From Actinomycetes bacterium (GTDB lineage Bacteria > Actinomycetota > Acidimicrobiia > Spongiisociales > UBA5794): a stretch of 11,887 bases of DNA. Positions 5,575-11,887 of the stretch are shown here, piece after piece; the first letter of the stretch is position 1, and every line of letters begins with the position of its first letter. The translations under genes were made by a program, and so were the position numbers. The notes beneath the pieces were generated by a model, which was not told where the DNA came from, did not search any database, and saw only the letters and a program-made list of their open reading frames with translations. The stretch covers positions 1 to 11,887 of the forward strand of contig JAMBLK010000278.1 of assembly GCA_023336855.1 (NCBI GenBank), given 5' to 3'.

Positions 5575-7167
5575 TCACCCCGACACGACGTCGAACGTGG
5601 CGAGGATCACATCCAACGCCTCGAGATCGGCATCGGTCACGATCTGAATCTGGACGTAGACGACGAAATCCTCCTCTGCCGGATACGCCTCGAGGACGAC
5701 GAACGCCGTATCGGTGCCTCCGCAGTCCAGCCAGAGGTCGTAAGCGCCCGTGTATACGGCGTCTTCATAGTCGTAGGTGTCGTCGTAGGTGCACGAGTCG
5801 CTGAAGTCTGTGAGATTGAGAAGATCGCTCGGTTCCAACTCGTCGAGGAGATCCGACGACGCACCGAAGAAGACTCCGGGCGAGGTCCAGGTGTCGTAGA
5901 ACGCCGCGAGACTCGGCGCCGCAACGATTCCCGGCCCAACGATCTCGTCGTCGATGTTCCATCCGCTGCCGTCGATATCCAACCACGTCGTCGGAATCTG
6001 CATGACAAGAACACCATCGTCGTCGAAGACCTCGGTGTACTCATACGTAACGGCAGCGTCGCCCCCGACCTCGTCCCCGAGTTCCTCCGCGAAGGAGAAC
6101 GCAACGGTCAACTCCTCATCCCCGTTCAACGTTCCTTCGAGTACTTCTTCCGTCTCGAAGCGGAGAATCTCCACGGTGAGTGGATCATCGGACTCATGAC
6201 TGCGGAGGATGTCGCAGTAATCGGACATCGTTCCGTCGGTCGCTAGAACGAGGCCCTCCATCTCGGTGATGACATCACCGCCGGTGATGCCGAGATTGGC
6301 TGCCGGGGACCCCGATTCCGTCGCAGCGACCCATATCCCGGAGAGGTCGTCGCCGAGGACTGCGGTGCCGTTGACACCGATCGAGTCGACGTTATTGCCT
6401 GCGATGAGGTCATCGAGGATCTTCGCCACCTCGTCGCGGCTGATCGCGTATTGGATGTCGAGATCGTTCACGCTTGCGTAGTTGACACCAAGTACCCGGC
6501 CGTCCTCGGTGACGAGTGGCCCACCCGAGTTACCGGGGAGTATCTGTGCCGTGTGCTCGATGACCGAATCGACGGACGACCAATTCGATTCACCATTGGC
6601 TTTCTCCTTCGAGACGATGCCCTCTGTCAACGTGTACTCCGGATCTCCGAGAGGGAAACCCGCCGCGTACACATCGGTGCCGGTGGCGATGTCGCCCTCG
6701 TACCAGTCGAGGAACGGGAGTCCAGCGCCGTCGATGTCGATGACGGCAAGGTCGGAGCACTCGGAGACACCCAGGATCTTGGCATTTCGCGGCTCATCCT
6801 CGCCCTCCACGTACACCTGGAGGAACGCAGCGCCTGTGACGACGTGATTGTTCGTCACAGCAAGGCCGCTCGGGTCGATGATGAAACCCGAACCCGATCC
6901 GGCCGCGTTCTTGACCAGTCCCTCCTCGATATCCACGAAGCTGCCCTCGGCGACGATTCGCACGACGGCTCCACGCACGCCCTTCAGACCCGACACCGCT
7001 TCAGACGACTCGACCGTCGTGGTCGTCTCTGCGACGGTCGTGGTGCTGCTTTCAGCAGTGACCGTTGTCGTTGTTGTTGTCGTCTCTTCAGCCCCTCCAC
7101 CGCATGCGGCAGCCAACAGGGCGGCGGCAACGACAAGTGTCGCCCAATGGGCATCGGCGAATTTCAT
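5575..7167 (-). CDS. HtrA-like lipoprotein serine protease with PDZ and extra C-terminal domain
   Basis: A 530-residue extracytoplasmic S1C-type protease. Residues 1-22 are a lipoprotein signal with A-A-A before C22; a Thr-rich linker (29-56) tethers the enzyme. The trypsin-like domain (about 60-256) carries the triad H108 (TNNHVV), D139 (SDLAVIDID) and S214 (PGNSGGPL). A PDZ-like domain follows (about 278-347), with SPAANLGITGGDVI typical of HtrA family members. Residues about 370-530 are an additional domain I cannot name: it begins VLVMQIPTTW, contains a TWTSPGVFFGAS string and has C459 and C482, which could pair. HtrA proteins degrade or refold misfolded envelope proteins or cut specific membrane targets. 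The ATG at 7167 is preceded by GAGGGAGGG; an ATG seven codons upstream (7188) is less likely. It heads an operon with two bitopic proteins and is divergent from the foldase gene. Confidence 0.93.
   Translation of the reverse strand: MKFADAHWATLVVAAALLAAACGGGAEETTTTTTTVTAESSTTTVAETTTTVESSEAVSGLKGVRGAVVRIVAEGSFVDIEEGLVKNAAGSGSGFIIDPSGLAVTNNHVVTGAAFLQVYVEGEDEPRNAKILGVSECSDLAVIDIDGAGLPFLDWYEGDIATGTDVYAAGFPLGDPEYTLTEGIVSKEKANGESNWSSVDSVIEHTAQILPGNSGGPLVTEDGRVLGVNYASVNDLDIQYAISRDEVAKILDDLIAGNNVDSIGVNGTAVLGDDLSGIWVAATESGSPAANLGITGGDVITEMEGLVLATDGTMSDYCDILRSHESDDPLTVEILRFETEEVLEGTLNGDEELTVAFSFAEELGDEVGGDAAVTYEYTEVFDDDGVLVMQIPTTWLDIDGSGWNIDDEIVGPGIVAAPSLAAFYDTWTSPGVFFGASSDLLDELEPSDLLNLTDFSDSCTYDDTYDYEDAVYTGAYDLWLDCGGTDTAFVVLEAYPAEEDFVVYVQIQIVTDADLEALDVILATFDVVSG
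7064..7084 (-). repeat. Seven consecutive Thr codons in the protease linker
   Basis: A GTT/GTC trinucleotide run on the plus strand encodes seven Thr in a row just after the lipobox. Further Thr clusters follow. It is a typical flexible, glycosylatable-looking tether in actinobacterial lipoproteins and a possible slippage site. Confidence 0.7.
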
Positions 7168-7171
7168 ACGA

Positions 7172-7180
7172 CCCTCCCTC
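7172..7180 (-). promoter_or_regulatory. Ribosome binding site deciding the protease start
   Basis: Minus-strand GAGGGAGGG ends 4 nt before the ATG at 7167. It favours that start over the ATG at 7188, which would place the signal sequence behind seven extra residues. Confidence 0.65.
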
Positions 7181-7203
7181 GGAATCACTCCAGCAACGAT
7201 GCC

Positions 7204-7231
7204 AGGGTAGGCGGAGTCAGAAAAGGGCCAA
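7204..7231 (-). promoter_or_regulatory. Predicted housekeeping-type promoter of the protease operon
   Basis: On the minus strand TTGGCC (-35, 4 of 6 to TTGACA) and TACCCT (-10, fits the actinobacterial TAnnnT) are 16 nt apart. A start about 7 nt downstream would leave a leader of roughly 30 nt with the strong ribosome site. Pattern match only. Confidence 0.4.
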
Positions 7232-7401
7232 ACGACCGTTCACTGCCCTGCGCTCTTGCTCTGGTCAGCCGCGATCTTCGGTTGGACGATCGGGTCAGTG
7301 GTGGTGGCCTTGTGCCTGGTCTTTACCGACTCGCTGTGGGCAGTACGCCTGCGTCGCTCGTCCGACCTTTCGTGCCTGCACGTTCGCGTCACGATCGGAT
7401 C

Positions 7402-7427
7402 GGGGTCGTCGGGTGGGTTTGCGTGGG
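7402..7427 (+). other. G-quadruplex-type motif
   Basis: Four G-tracts (GGGG, GGG, GGG, GGG) separated by loops of 5, 1 and 7 nt meet the usual G3+N1-7 pattern. It lies on the plus strand of the divergent intergenic region. Such motifs occur by chance in high-GC genomes. Confidence 0.45.
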
Positions 7428-7473
7428 TCTTTCACGGCATCACCTCACCGTCAAATCTGCCAGGCGATCGTTC

Positions 7474-7486
7474 TCCCGTCACGGGA
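7474..7486. promoter_or_regulatory. Interrupted palindrome TCCCGT-C-ACGGGA
   Basis: Perfect 6-bp arms flank one central base, upstream of the predicted foldase promoter. The loop is too short for an RNA hairpin, so if functional it would be a protein-binding dyad. No regulator gene in the window points to it. Confidence 0.25.
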
Positions 7487-7526
7487 TGAGTAGGCCGATC
7501 GTCCATTAAGGGCGTTGTCCGTGCCC

Positions 7527-7553
7527 GGAAATTCTGAGACGATTCTCACGTAT
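7527..7553 (+). promoter_or_regulatory. ECF-sigma-like promoter candidate for the foldase
   Basis: GGAAA (7527) and CGTAT (7549) are 17 nt apart, resembling the GGAAC-N16/17-CGT pattern of many ECF sigma factors. They lie about 60 nt before the foldase start. I found no equally good TTGACA/TAnnnT pair here. Pattern match only; which sigma factor would use it is unknown. Confidence 0.3.
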
Positions 7554-7606
7554 GTCGGCGACGATGTGACCGTTCTCTCCCTAGCCTGGCAGCATCGTCT
7601 TCTGCG

Positions 7607-7612
7607 AAGGAA
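7607..7612 (+). promoter_or_regulatory. Ribosome binding site deciding the foldase start
   Basis: AAGGAA ends 4 nt before the ATG at 7617. The frame is open 34 codons further upstream, but only this start gives a proper lipoprotein signal sequence. Confidence 0.7.
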
Positions 7613-7616
7613 CCCC

Positions 7617-8525
7617 ATGAAACGCTTGCTTCTTCTGATCGCCGCCCTTGGCCTTGTGCTGGCCGCGTGCGGAGGTTCGTCATCGACTGCTGCAACGGTC
7701 GCCGAGACCGAGATCACCGTTGATGATGTTGACGCACTGTTCTTCGAGGTCGATGAGGAATTCACGGACGTAGAGTTCGCCGGCTACCTGAGCACGCTGA
7801 TCCAGTGGACGGCGATCGAGCAGCGCGCCGACGACGAGCTCGGTTTCGTGGCGACCGACGACGCCGTTGCCACCGAAGTCGAAGCGATCTTGTTCGAGAC
7901 CGGGTATGCCGGGGATCTCGAGACGTTCATGTCCGAGCAGAACGTGTCGGAAGATGGTCTCGATCAGTACGCAACGCAGCTCCTCATTGAAGACGCCGTC
8001 TCCGACGCATTGATCGGAAGCGTCGTGATGCCAACGCTCGAAGATGCACAAGCAGAGATCGATGCCAATCCACTCGAGTACACACAGGTGTGTGCGTCCC
8101 ACATCCTTGTGGAGACTGACGAAGAAGCACAGGCAGCCGAAGCCCGTCTCGACGCCGGCGAAGAGTTCGCTGCCGTTGCCACGGAGGTCTCTATCGACAC
8201 CGGAAGCGGTGCCAACGGTGGTTCGCTCGGGTGCACGAGCCCGGCGAGCTACGTACCTGAGTTCGCCGAGGCGACCATGACGGCTCCCATCGGCGAAGTG
8301 ACGGAACCGGTCGAGTCTGAGTTCGGGTTCCACATCATCGTCGTAGACGACCGGACCGAGGCCACCGCTGAAGAGGTGTTGTCGATCATGGGCGATCGTG
8401 CGCTGTTCGATGCGGTCGATCAGTGGCTCCTCGACTCGATCACGACCGCCGATGTGGCCGTCGTCGAGCAGTACGGCACCTGGGAGACCGATCCTTCACC
8501 ACAGGTCATTCCGCCCGCCGCCTGA
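7617..8525 (+). CDS. PpiC/PrsA-type peptidyl-prolyl cis-trans isomerase lipoprotein
   Basis: A 302-residue extracytoplasmic foldase. Residues 1-18 form a lipoprotein signal with a clean lipobox L15-A16-A17-C18, followed by a Gly/Ser linker. Residues about 28-150 are an acidic helical chaperone-like region of the SurA/PrsA N-terminal kind. Residues about 156-246 are the parvulin rotamase domain, with CASHILV (159-165), GGSLG (201-205) and FGFHII (236-241) in the expected order. An acidic helical tail completes it. It should catalyse prolyl isomerisation and help secreted proteins fold outside the membrane. C159 and C206, inside the rotamase domain, might form a disulfide. It is transcribed divergently from the HtrA-like protease, pairing folding and degradation functions. 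The ATG at 7617 is chosen over an open frame reaching 7515. Confidence 0.92.
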   Translation: MKRLLLLIAALGLVLAACGGSSSTAATVAETEITVDDVDALFFEVDEEFTDVEFAGYLSTLIQWTAIEQRADDELGFVATDDAVATEVEAILFETGYAGDLETFMSEQNVSEDGLDQYATQLLIEDAVSDALIGSVVMPTLEDAQAEIDANPLEYTQVCASHILVETDEEAQAAEARLDAGEEFAAVATEVSIDTGSGANGGSLGCTSPASYVPEFAEATMTAPIGEVTEPVESEFGFHIIVVDDRTEATAEEVLSIMGDRALFDAVDQWLLDSITTADVAVVEQYGTWETDPSPQVIPPAA

Positions 8526-8555
8526 TCGGCGAGCTATCCCGGCCCCGTTCAATTC

Positions 8556-8570
8556 TAGTGTGAGGTCGTG
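8556..8570 (+). promoter_or_regulatory. Possible leaderless promoter of the MFS gene
   Basis: TAGTGT at 8556-8561 matches the actinobacterial -10 TAnnnT, and its expected start, 7 nt downstream, coincides with the GTG start codon at 8568. The only Shine-Dalgarno-like GAGG (8562-8565) is 2 nt from the codon, too close to work normally. A -35 element is not evident. Confidence 0.3.
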
Positions 8571-9728
8571 ACCACCAAGAACCGCCTCTTCGCAGTGATG
8601 GCGACGAGCTTCGTGCTGCTCGGCATGCCGATCGCGGCGATGGGCGTGGCGTGGCCGTCGGCCGCAGAAGATCTGGGACGAACCATCGGTGAGTTGGGAC
8701 TTGTCACGTTCTCCTACGGAGCCGGTTACACGGTGTCGACCCTGGTCAGTGGTGAACTGACCCGCCGCTTCACAACAGGACCGCTTCTTGTCGTCGCAGC
8801 ATTCGCTGCTGCGGGGAGTCTCGTGGTGCTGACGCTCACTTCGATATGGGCACCGTTTCTCGGAGCCATGTTCTTGCTTGGTGTCGCAGGCGGTCTTCTG
8901 GACTCCGGAGTGAACGCCTATGTAGCGGTGCACCGTGGTGCTCGGTCGATGGGGATCATCCACACCGGATTTGGCCTTGGCTCCGCGATTGGCCCCTTGT
9001 TCGTGACGGTTCTGCTCGCAGCAGGGCTGTCCTGGCGGATCGCGTTCGCGTCGCTCGCGACGGCCGATCTGCTGCTCGCTGTGGCGTTCGTAACGACAGT
9101 CGGCGCGCTTGATCGGACGAACCGTCGGTCGGGAGATCGGCCTACCGTCGATGGGAAGGGTGTCATTCTCGGATTGTCGGTGACGGTCTTCTTCCTGTAC
9201 GCCGGCGTTGCCGCAGGGACAGGCGCGTGGGCGTTCAGCCTCCTGACCGAGGGGCGAGGGATCTCCACCGGCATCGCAGGGCTCGCCGTCGCCGGATACT
9301 GGGGGGCGATGACGGTCTCCCGACTCGCTCTCGGAATCCTGGGCGATCGGATCGATCCAAGGCGGGCACTCACTGTTTCCGGTACAGCCACGGTCGCGAG
9401 CTTGCTCGTGTTGTGGATCGCGTCGCCGCCGTGGCTGGGGCTCGTTGCTCTCATCTTCTCGGGATTTGCACACGGCTCGGTGTTTCCCCTTGAGATGCTT
9501 CTCACGGCTCGCCGCTTTGGAGCGACCTACACGCCGTGGGCCGTCGGTTATGAGATCGCCGGAGCGAACATCGGGGTGGCTGTCGTGTCGGGGGGTATCG
9601 GTCTCCTCGTCAGCCGATGGGACATCGCCGTTGTTGCTCCGGTTCTGTTCCTCGTCTCGGTGATGCTCCTTGCAGCTATCGAAGCACTCCGGTTTCGCTC
9701 AGCGGCCCAACCAATCGCGTCCATCTAG
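8568..9728 (+). CDS. Major facilitator superfamily (MFS) transporter
   Basis: A 386-residue polytopic membrane protein with about 12 predicted helices in two halves. The central cytoplasmic loop around 181-197 is basic and polar (LDRTNRRSGDR). The C-terminal half shows a motif A-like G-x3-T-V-S-R-L-A-x-G-x-L-G-D-R-I (246-261), typical of MFS proteins after their second or eighth helix. The N-terminal half has GLLDSGVNAYVAVHRG (109-124) and a Gly-rich helix GFGLGSAIGPL (134-144), as in several sugar- or drug-type members. The substrate cannot be read from sequence; import and export are both possible. The GTG start at 8568 directly precedes the hydrophilic N-terminus and first helix. It follows the foldase gene by 42 nt on the same strand and may share its transcript or have a leaderless promoter. 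It converges with the exporter gene. Confidence 0.88.
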   Translation: MTTKNRLFAVMATSFVLLGMPIAAMGVAWPSAAEDLGRTIGELGLVTFSYGAGYTVSTLVSGELTRRFTTGPLLVVAAFAAAGSLVVLTLTSIWAPFLGAMFLLGVAGGLLDSGVNAYVAVHRGARSMGIIHTGFGLGSAIGPLFVTVLLAAGLSWRIAFASLATADLLLAVAFVTTVGALDRTNRRSGDRPTVDGKGVILGLSVTVFFLYAGVAAGTGAWAFSLLTEGRGISTGIAGLAVAGYWGAMTVSRLALGILGDRIDPRRALTVSGTATVASLLVLWIASPPWLGLVALIFSGFAHGSVFPLEMLLTARRFGATYTPWAVGYEIAGANIGVAVVSGGIGLLVSRWDIAVVAPVLFLVSVMLLAAIEALRFRSAAQPIASI

Positions 9729-9771
9729 ACAACGCTCTGGGAGGCAGGCGCATTTACGCGACGGTTCGAAG

Positions 9772-11886
9772 CTAGACGGGTTCGTTTACCGAGCTACGCG
9801 GCAGGAAGGCGGGGATCACCACTATCGCCGTAATGGCGGCGGTGATCATCGCGACCCACATGACCATCGATATCTGCGGGTGAATCTTCAACGGTGAGAG
9901 CCACAGGGCGGTCATGGCGACGGAGATACCGAGAGCGTTCGCGACGATCGGTCGGCCAGCCCGGTCGATGGCCCGCATGACATAGCCGTCCCCGGCCGGC
10001 CGGGCGTAGTCGATCGCGGCGATGAAATGGATCGTGTAGTCGATGCCGACGCCGACCACGATGCTCGAGATCACGGCAGTGACAAGGTTGAGGTTGATCC
10101 CGGAGGCGGCCAGGAAGCCGAGCACCGCGGCGATCGTCAATGCGATCGGGATAAGCGACACGAACGTTTCGCGAAGGCTCCGGTAGGAGATTGCCAGCAT
10201 CAATGCGACGAGGATGAAGGCCACGACGACGGACATCATCTGCGCCTGAAGGACGAGGCGTGAGATGTCGTCCCAGATGATCGGCATCCCTGTCAAGGTT
10301 CGGATCTCGGGAGTCTCCTCAGCGAACGCAACCCATCCCTCGAGGTCGCCTGTGGTGAAGTCTGACGGGAACAGGATGAAGCGCAATCCGTCGCTGCTCA
10401 CCATCTTGCCGAGGGGCAACGTCACCCCGCCTGAGGCGAGCTGCATCATCTCCTCGAGGCTGAGGGTGGCTGCAACGTCGGCCACGGAGAACACGCGGTG
10501 AACGCCGGGGAGCTCTTCGAACTCTCTGGAGACCTCTTCGATGCGACCGATGCCGTCGAGGCCTTCTGACGGTTCGAGTACGAATTCGCCGGCGAGCGGT
10601 GTGGCGCCTCCGAAGATCTCTTCGGTTTTCGCGAATGCTTCGCGCACCGGATCGCCGTCCTTGAAGAAGAACAGCTGGTCGGAATCCACGTCGAGCTTCG
10701 GGATGAAGACCAGAGCGAATGCGACGATGGCGCCCGTGACCACGATCGCCGGAATACGGGATCGAACGAGCGCTTTCAGACCGACCGTCACCCGCGGACC
10801 CAGGATCGCCCTGTTCGTCCGATCCTTGACGGCCAGGCGACTCATCAGGGCGGGGAGGGAGAAGAACGAGATGAGTCCGGCGAATCCGATGCCGATCGCT
10901 GCGAAGACACCCAGTTGGCGGATCGGGGTGACGTCGGTGACGAGGAGCGATAGGAATCCTGCGGACGTGCTGATCGTCGTGAGGATCATGGGAACGCCAA
11001 CCTCGGAGAGGGCAGCGTTTACGCGACTGACGGAGTTCGTTTCCGACGCGGTCTCCTGGAAGTGGGTCACGAAATGGAGGCCGTCGGCGGAACCCATGAC
11101 GATGACGAAGATCGGCACGAGGAGCGTCACGATGTCGATCTCCAGGCCGAGTCCGAAGATCAGACCGAACGTCCAGAGTGCACCGACTCCTGCTGGGAAG
11201 AGCGCCAGGGCGCTGAGTCGGAGATCTCCGATCGTGAGGAAGAACATCCCGATCAGGAGGGCGATCTCGAGAGGCGGAATGACCAACAGGAACCACGACA
11301 TGATGTCCAGAACACTGGAGAAGATGACCGGGTTGCCGGAGAGGGTGATCTCGAGACCCGCTGGTGGATCCAGATCTGCCAGCGTCCTCGCCAGCACCGT
11401 CGCGTCATCCGCGGGGATGACGAGCAGGAGGGTGTTCTGCCCGCTCTCGTCGAGTAGAAGGTCCGTCACAGGGCTTCCGGCGAGGAGTGCATCGATCACT
11501 TGATCGGGGGCTGTGGCGATGTCGGCTGCCGTGATCGGGTCGCCGGTGATCGGGTGCTCTTCTGGGACGATCGTTGCCACAGATGTGACTCCGTCGACAC
11601 TGAGGAGATCGTCGCGAAGGTTCACCAGGGTGGTGAGTCCTTCCCTCGATCGGAAGGTCTCACCATCGGGGAGGGTGGCGATGACGTTGATGGGATCGGC
11701 CGTGTCGTACTTCTCCTGGAGTTCCAGGAAGGCGCGGCCTCCCTCTGTTCCTTCAAGAGCGAAGGAACTCACGTCGGCGTTGAAACTCATCCGGAACAGC
11801 ATCGCCACCGAGAGGAGGCTGATCAGGGCGGTGACCACCATGATCTGACGGCTGTGTCCAACGATGATCCGAGCGATGCGATCCAC
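9772..11886 (-). CDS. MMPL/RND-family exporter, 5' end at the window edge
   Basis: A 704-residue RND-superfamily protein of the MMPL type, with duplicated halves. Helix 1 is at about 14-33, then an external loop to about 195 and helices 2-6 between 197 and 350. Helix 7 is at about 378-396, a second external loop runs to about 548, and helices 8-12 lie between 549 and 696. Each half has a matching charged motif in its fourth helix, GSADGLHFVTHF (D268) and GVGIDYTIHF (D616). The latter, with the Asp-Tyr pair, is typical of the proton relay in MmpL-like exporters. The family uses the proton gradient to move lipids or other hydrophobic molecules. At 704 residues it is compact and has no C-terminal extension. 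The GTG at 11886 gives a standard short basic N-terminus before helix 1, so the gene may be complete, but the ribosome site lies outside the window. Confidence 0.9.
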   Translation of the reverse strand: MDRIARIIVGHSRQIMVVTALISLLSVAMLFRMSFNADVSSFALEGTEGGRAFLELQEKYDTADPINVIATLPDGETFRSREGLTTLVNLRDDLLSVDGVTSVATIVPEEHPITGDPITAADIATAPDQVIDALLAGSPVTDLLLDESGQNTLLLVIPADDATVLARTLADLDPPAGLEITLSGNPVIFSSVLDIMSWFLLVIPPLEIALLIGMFFLTIGDLRLSALALFPAGVGALWTFGLIFGLGLEIDIVTLLVPIFVIVMGSADGLHFVTHFQETASETNSVSRVNAALSEVGVPMILTTISTSAGFLSLLVTDVTPIRQLGVFAAIGIGFAGLISFFSLPALMSRLAVKDRTNRAILGPRVTVGLKALVRSRIPAIVVTGAIVAFALVFIPKLDVDSDQLFFFKDGDPVREAFAKTEEIFGGATPLAGEFVLEPSEGLDGIGRIEEVSREFEELPGVHRVFSVADVAATLSLEEMMQLASGGVTLPLGKMVSSDGLRFILFPSDFTTGDLEGWVAFAEETPEIRTLTGMPIIWDDISRLVLQAQMMSVVVAFILVALMLAISYRSLRETFVSLIPIALTIAAVLGFLAASGINLNLVTAVISSIVVGVGIDYTIHFIAAIDYARPAGDGYVMRAIDRAGRPIVANALGISVAMTALWLSPLKIHPQISMVMWVAMITAAITAIVVIPAFLPRSSVNEPV

Positions 11887-11887
11887 A

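Larger units (their letters stand above)
7168..7616. other. 449-nt divergent intergenic region
   Basis: This is the only gap over 300 nt. It separates the start of the minus-strand protease (7167) from the plus-strand foldase (7617). It holds promoter-like sequences for both directions, a G-quadruplex-type motif and a 13-nt dyad, listed separately. A plus-strand open frame from TTG 7256 to 7489 has one hydrophobic stretch but no ribosome site or recognisable family, so I do not call it. No tRNA or terminator was seen. Confidence 0.7.

Noticed and set aside
4930..6246. 438-codon plus-strand frame across the protease operon
   Set aside because: It spans two minus-strand genes and their junction, is low-complexity Arg/Ser-rich and matches no family.
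7256..7489. Plus-strand open frame of 77 codons with one hydrophobic stretch, starting TTG
   Set aside because: No ribosome site, a TTG start, a tail without clear coding character and no recognisable family. I treat it as chance in a GC-rich gap, though the hydrophobic part keeps it from being fully excluded.
6451..7509. 352-codon plus-strand frame antisense to the protease
   Set aside because: Its composition is that of an antisense shadow. The opposite strand encodes a protease with a complete catalytic triad and lipobox.
8496..9473. 325-codon minus-strand frame antisense to the MFS gene
   Set aside because: Its Arg/Glu/Cys-rich composition is typical of reverse shadows of hydrophobic GC-rich genes, and it has no domain.
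9729..9771. Possible terminator in the 43-nt gap between the convergent MFS and MMPL genes
   Set aside because: No stem longer than 3-4 bp and no T-run on either strand.

Overview
The window looks like chromosomal DNA from a high-GC Gram-positive bacterium (Actinomycetota). Acidimicrobiia or a related lineage is my best guess. This rests on general features: strong G/C bias at third codon positions, frequent GTG/TTG starts, an ECF sigma factor translationally coupled to a DUF5667-type membrane protein, lipoproteins with Thr-rich linkers just after the lipobox cysteine, and an MMPL/RND exporter. I see no tRNA, rRNA, insertion sequence, phage gene or CRISPR array. All genes share one composition, so nothing points to recent transfer. 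Most long open frames opposite or inside the genes listed here are GC-rich shadows.

Layout. (1) Positions 170-1977, plus strand: a small secreted acidic protein with three exactly spaced 24-residue Cys-x4-Cys repeats, an ECF sigma factor, and a DUF5667-like single-pass membrane protein overlapping the sigma gene by 4 nt. (2) Positions 1996-7167, minus strand, read from right to left: an HtrA-like lipoprotein serine protease with a PDZ domain and an unrecognised C-terminal domain; a bitopic membrane protein 10 nt downstream; a second bitopic membrane protein overlapping it by 4 nt; after 124 nt, a small bitopic protein with an Asp-rich tail; and after 71 nt, an aldo/keto reductase very similar to E. 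coli YghZ/Gpr. (3) Positions 7168-7616: a 449-nt divergent intergenic region with a plausible housekeeping promoter towards the protease, an ECF-like promoter towards the foldase, a G-quadruplex-type motif and a small dyad. (4) Positions 7617-9728, plus strand: a PpiC/PrsA-type peptidyl-prolyl isomerase lipoprotein and an MFS transporter. (5) Positions 9772-11886, minus strand: a compact MMPL/RND exporter whose 5' end lies at the window edge.

Taken together, the window is rich in cell-envelope functions: an ECF sigma unit of the kind that senses envelope conditions, an extracytoplasmic protease, an extracytoplasmic foldase, three bitopic membrane proteins with large external parts, and two transporters. 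The cytoplasmic reductase is the exception. A link between the sigma unit and the protease/foldase pair is an inference from proximity and one promoter-like match. The least explained parts are the Cys-repeat protein, the two coupled membrane proteins downstream of the protease, the protease's C-terminal domain and the Asp-tailed protein.
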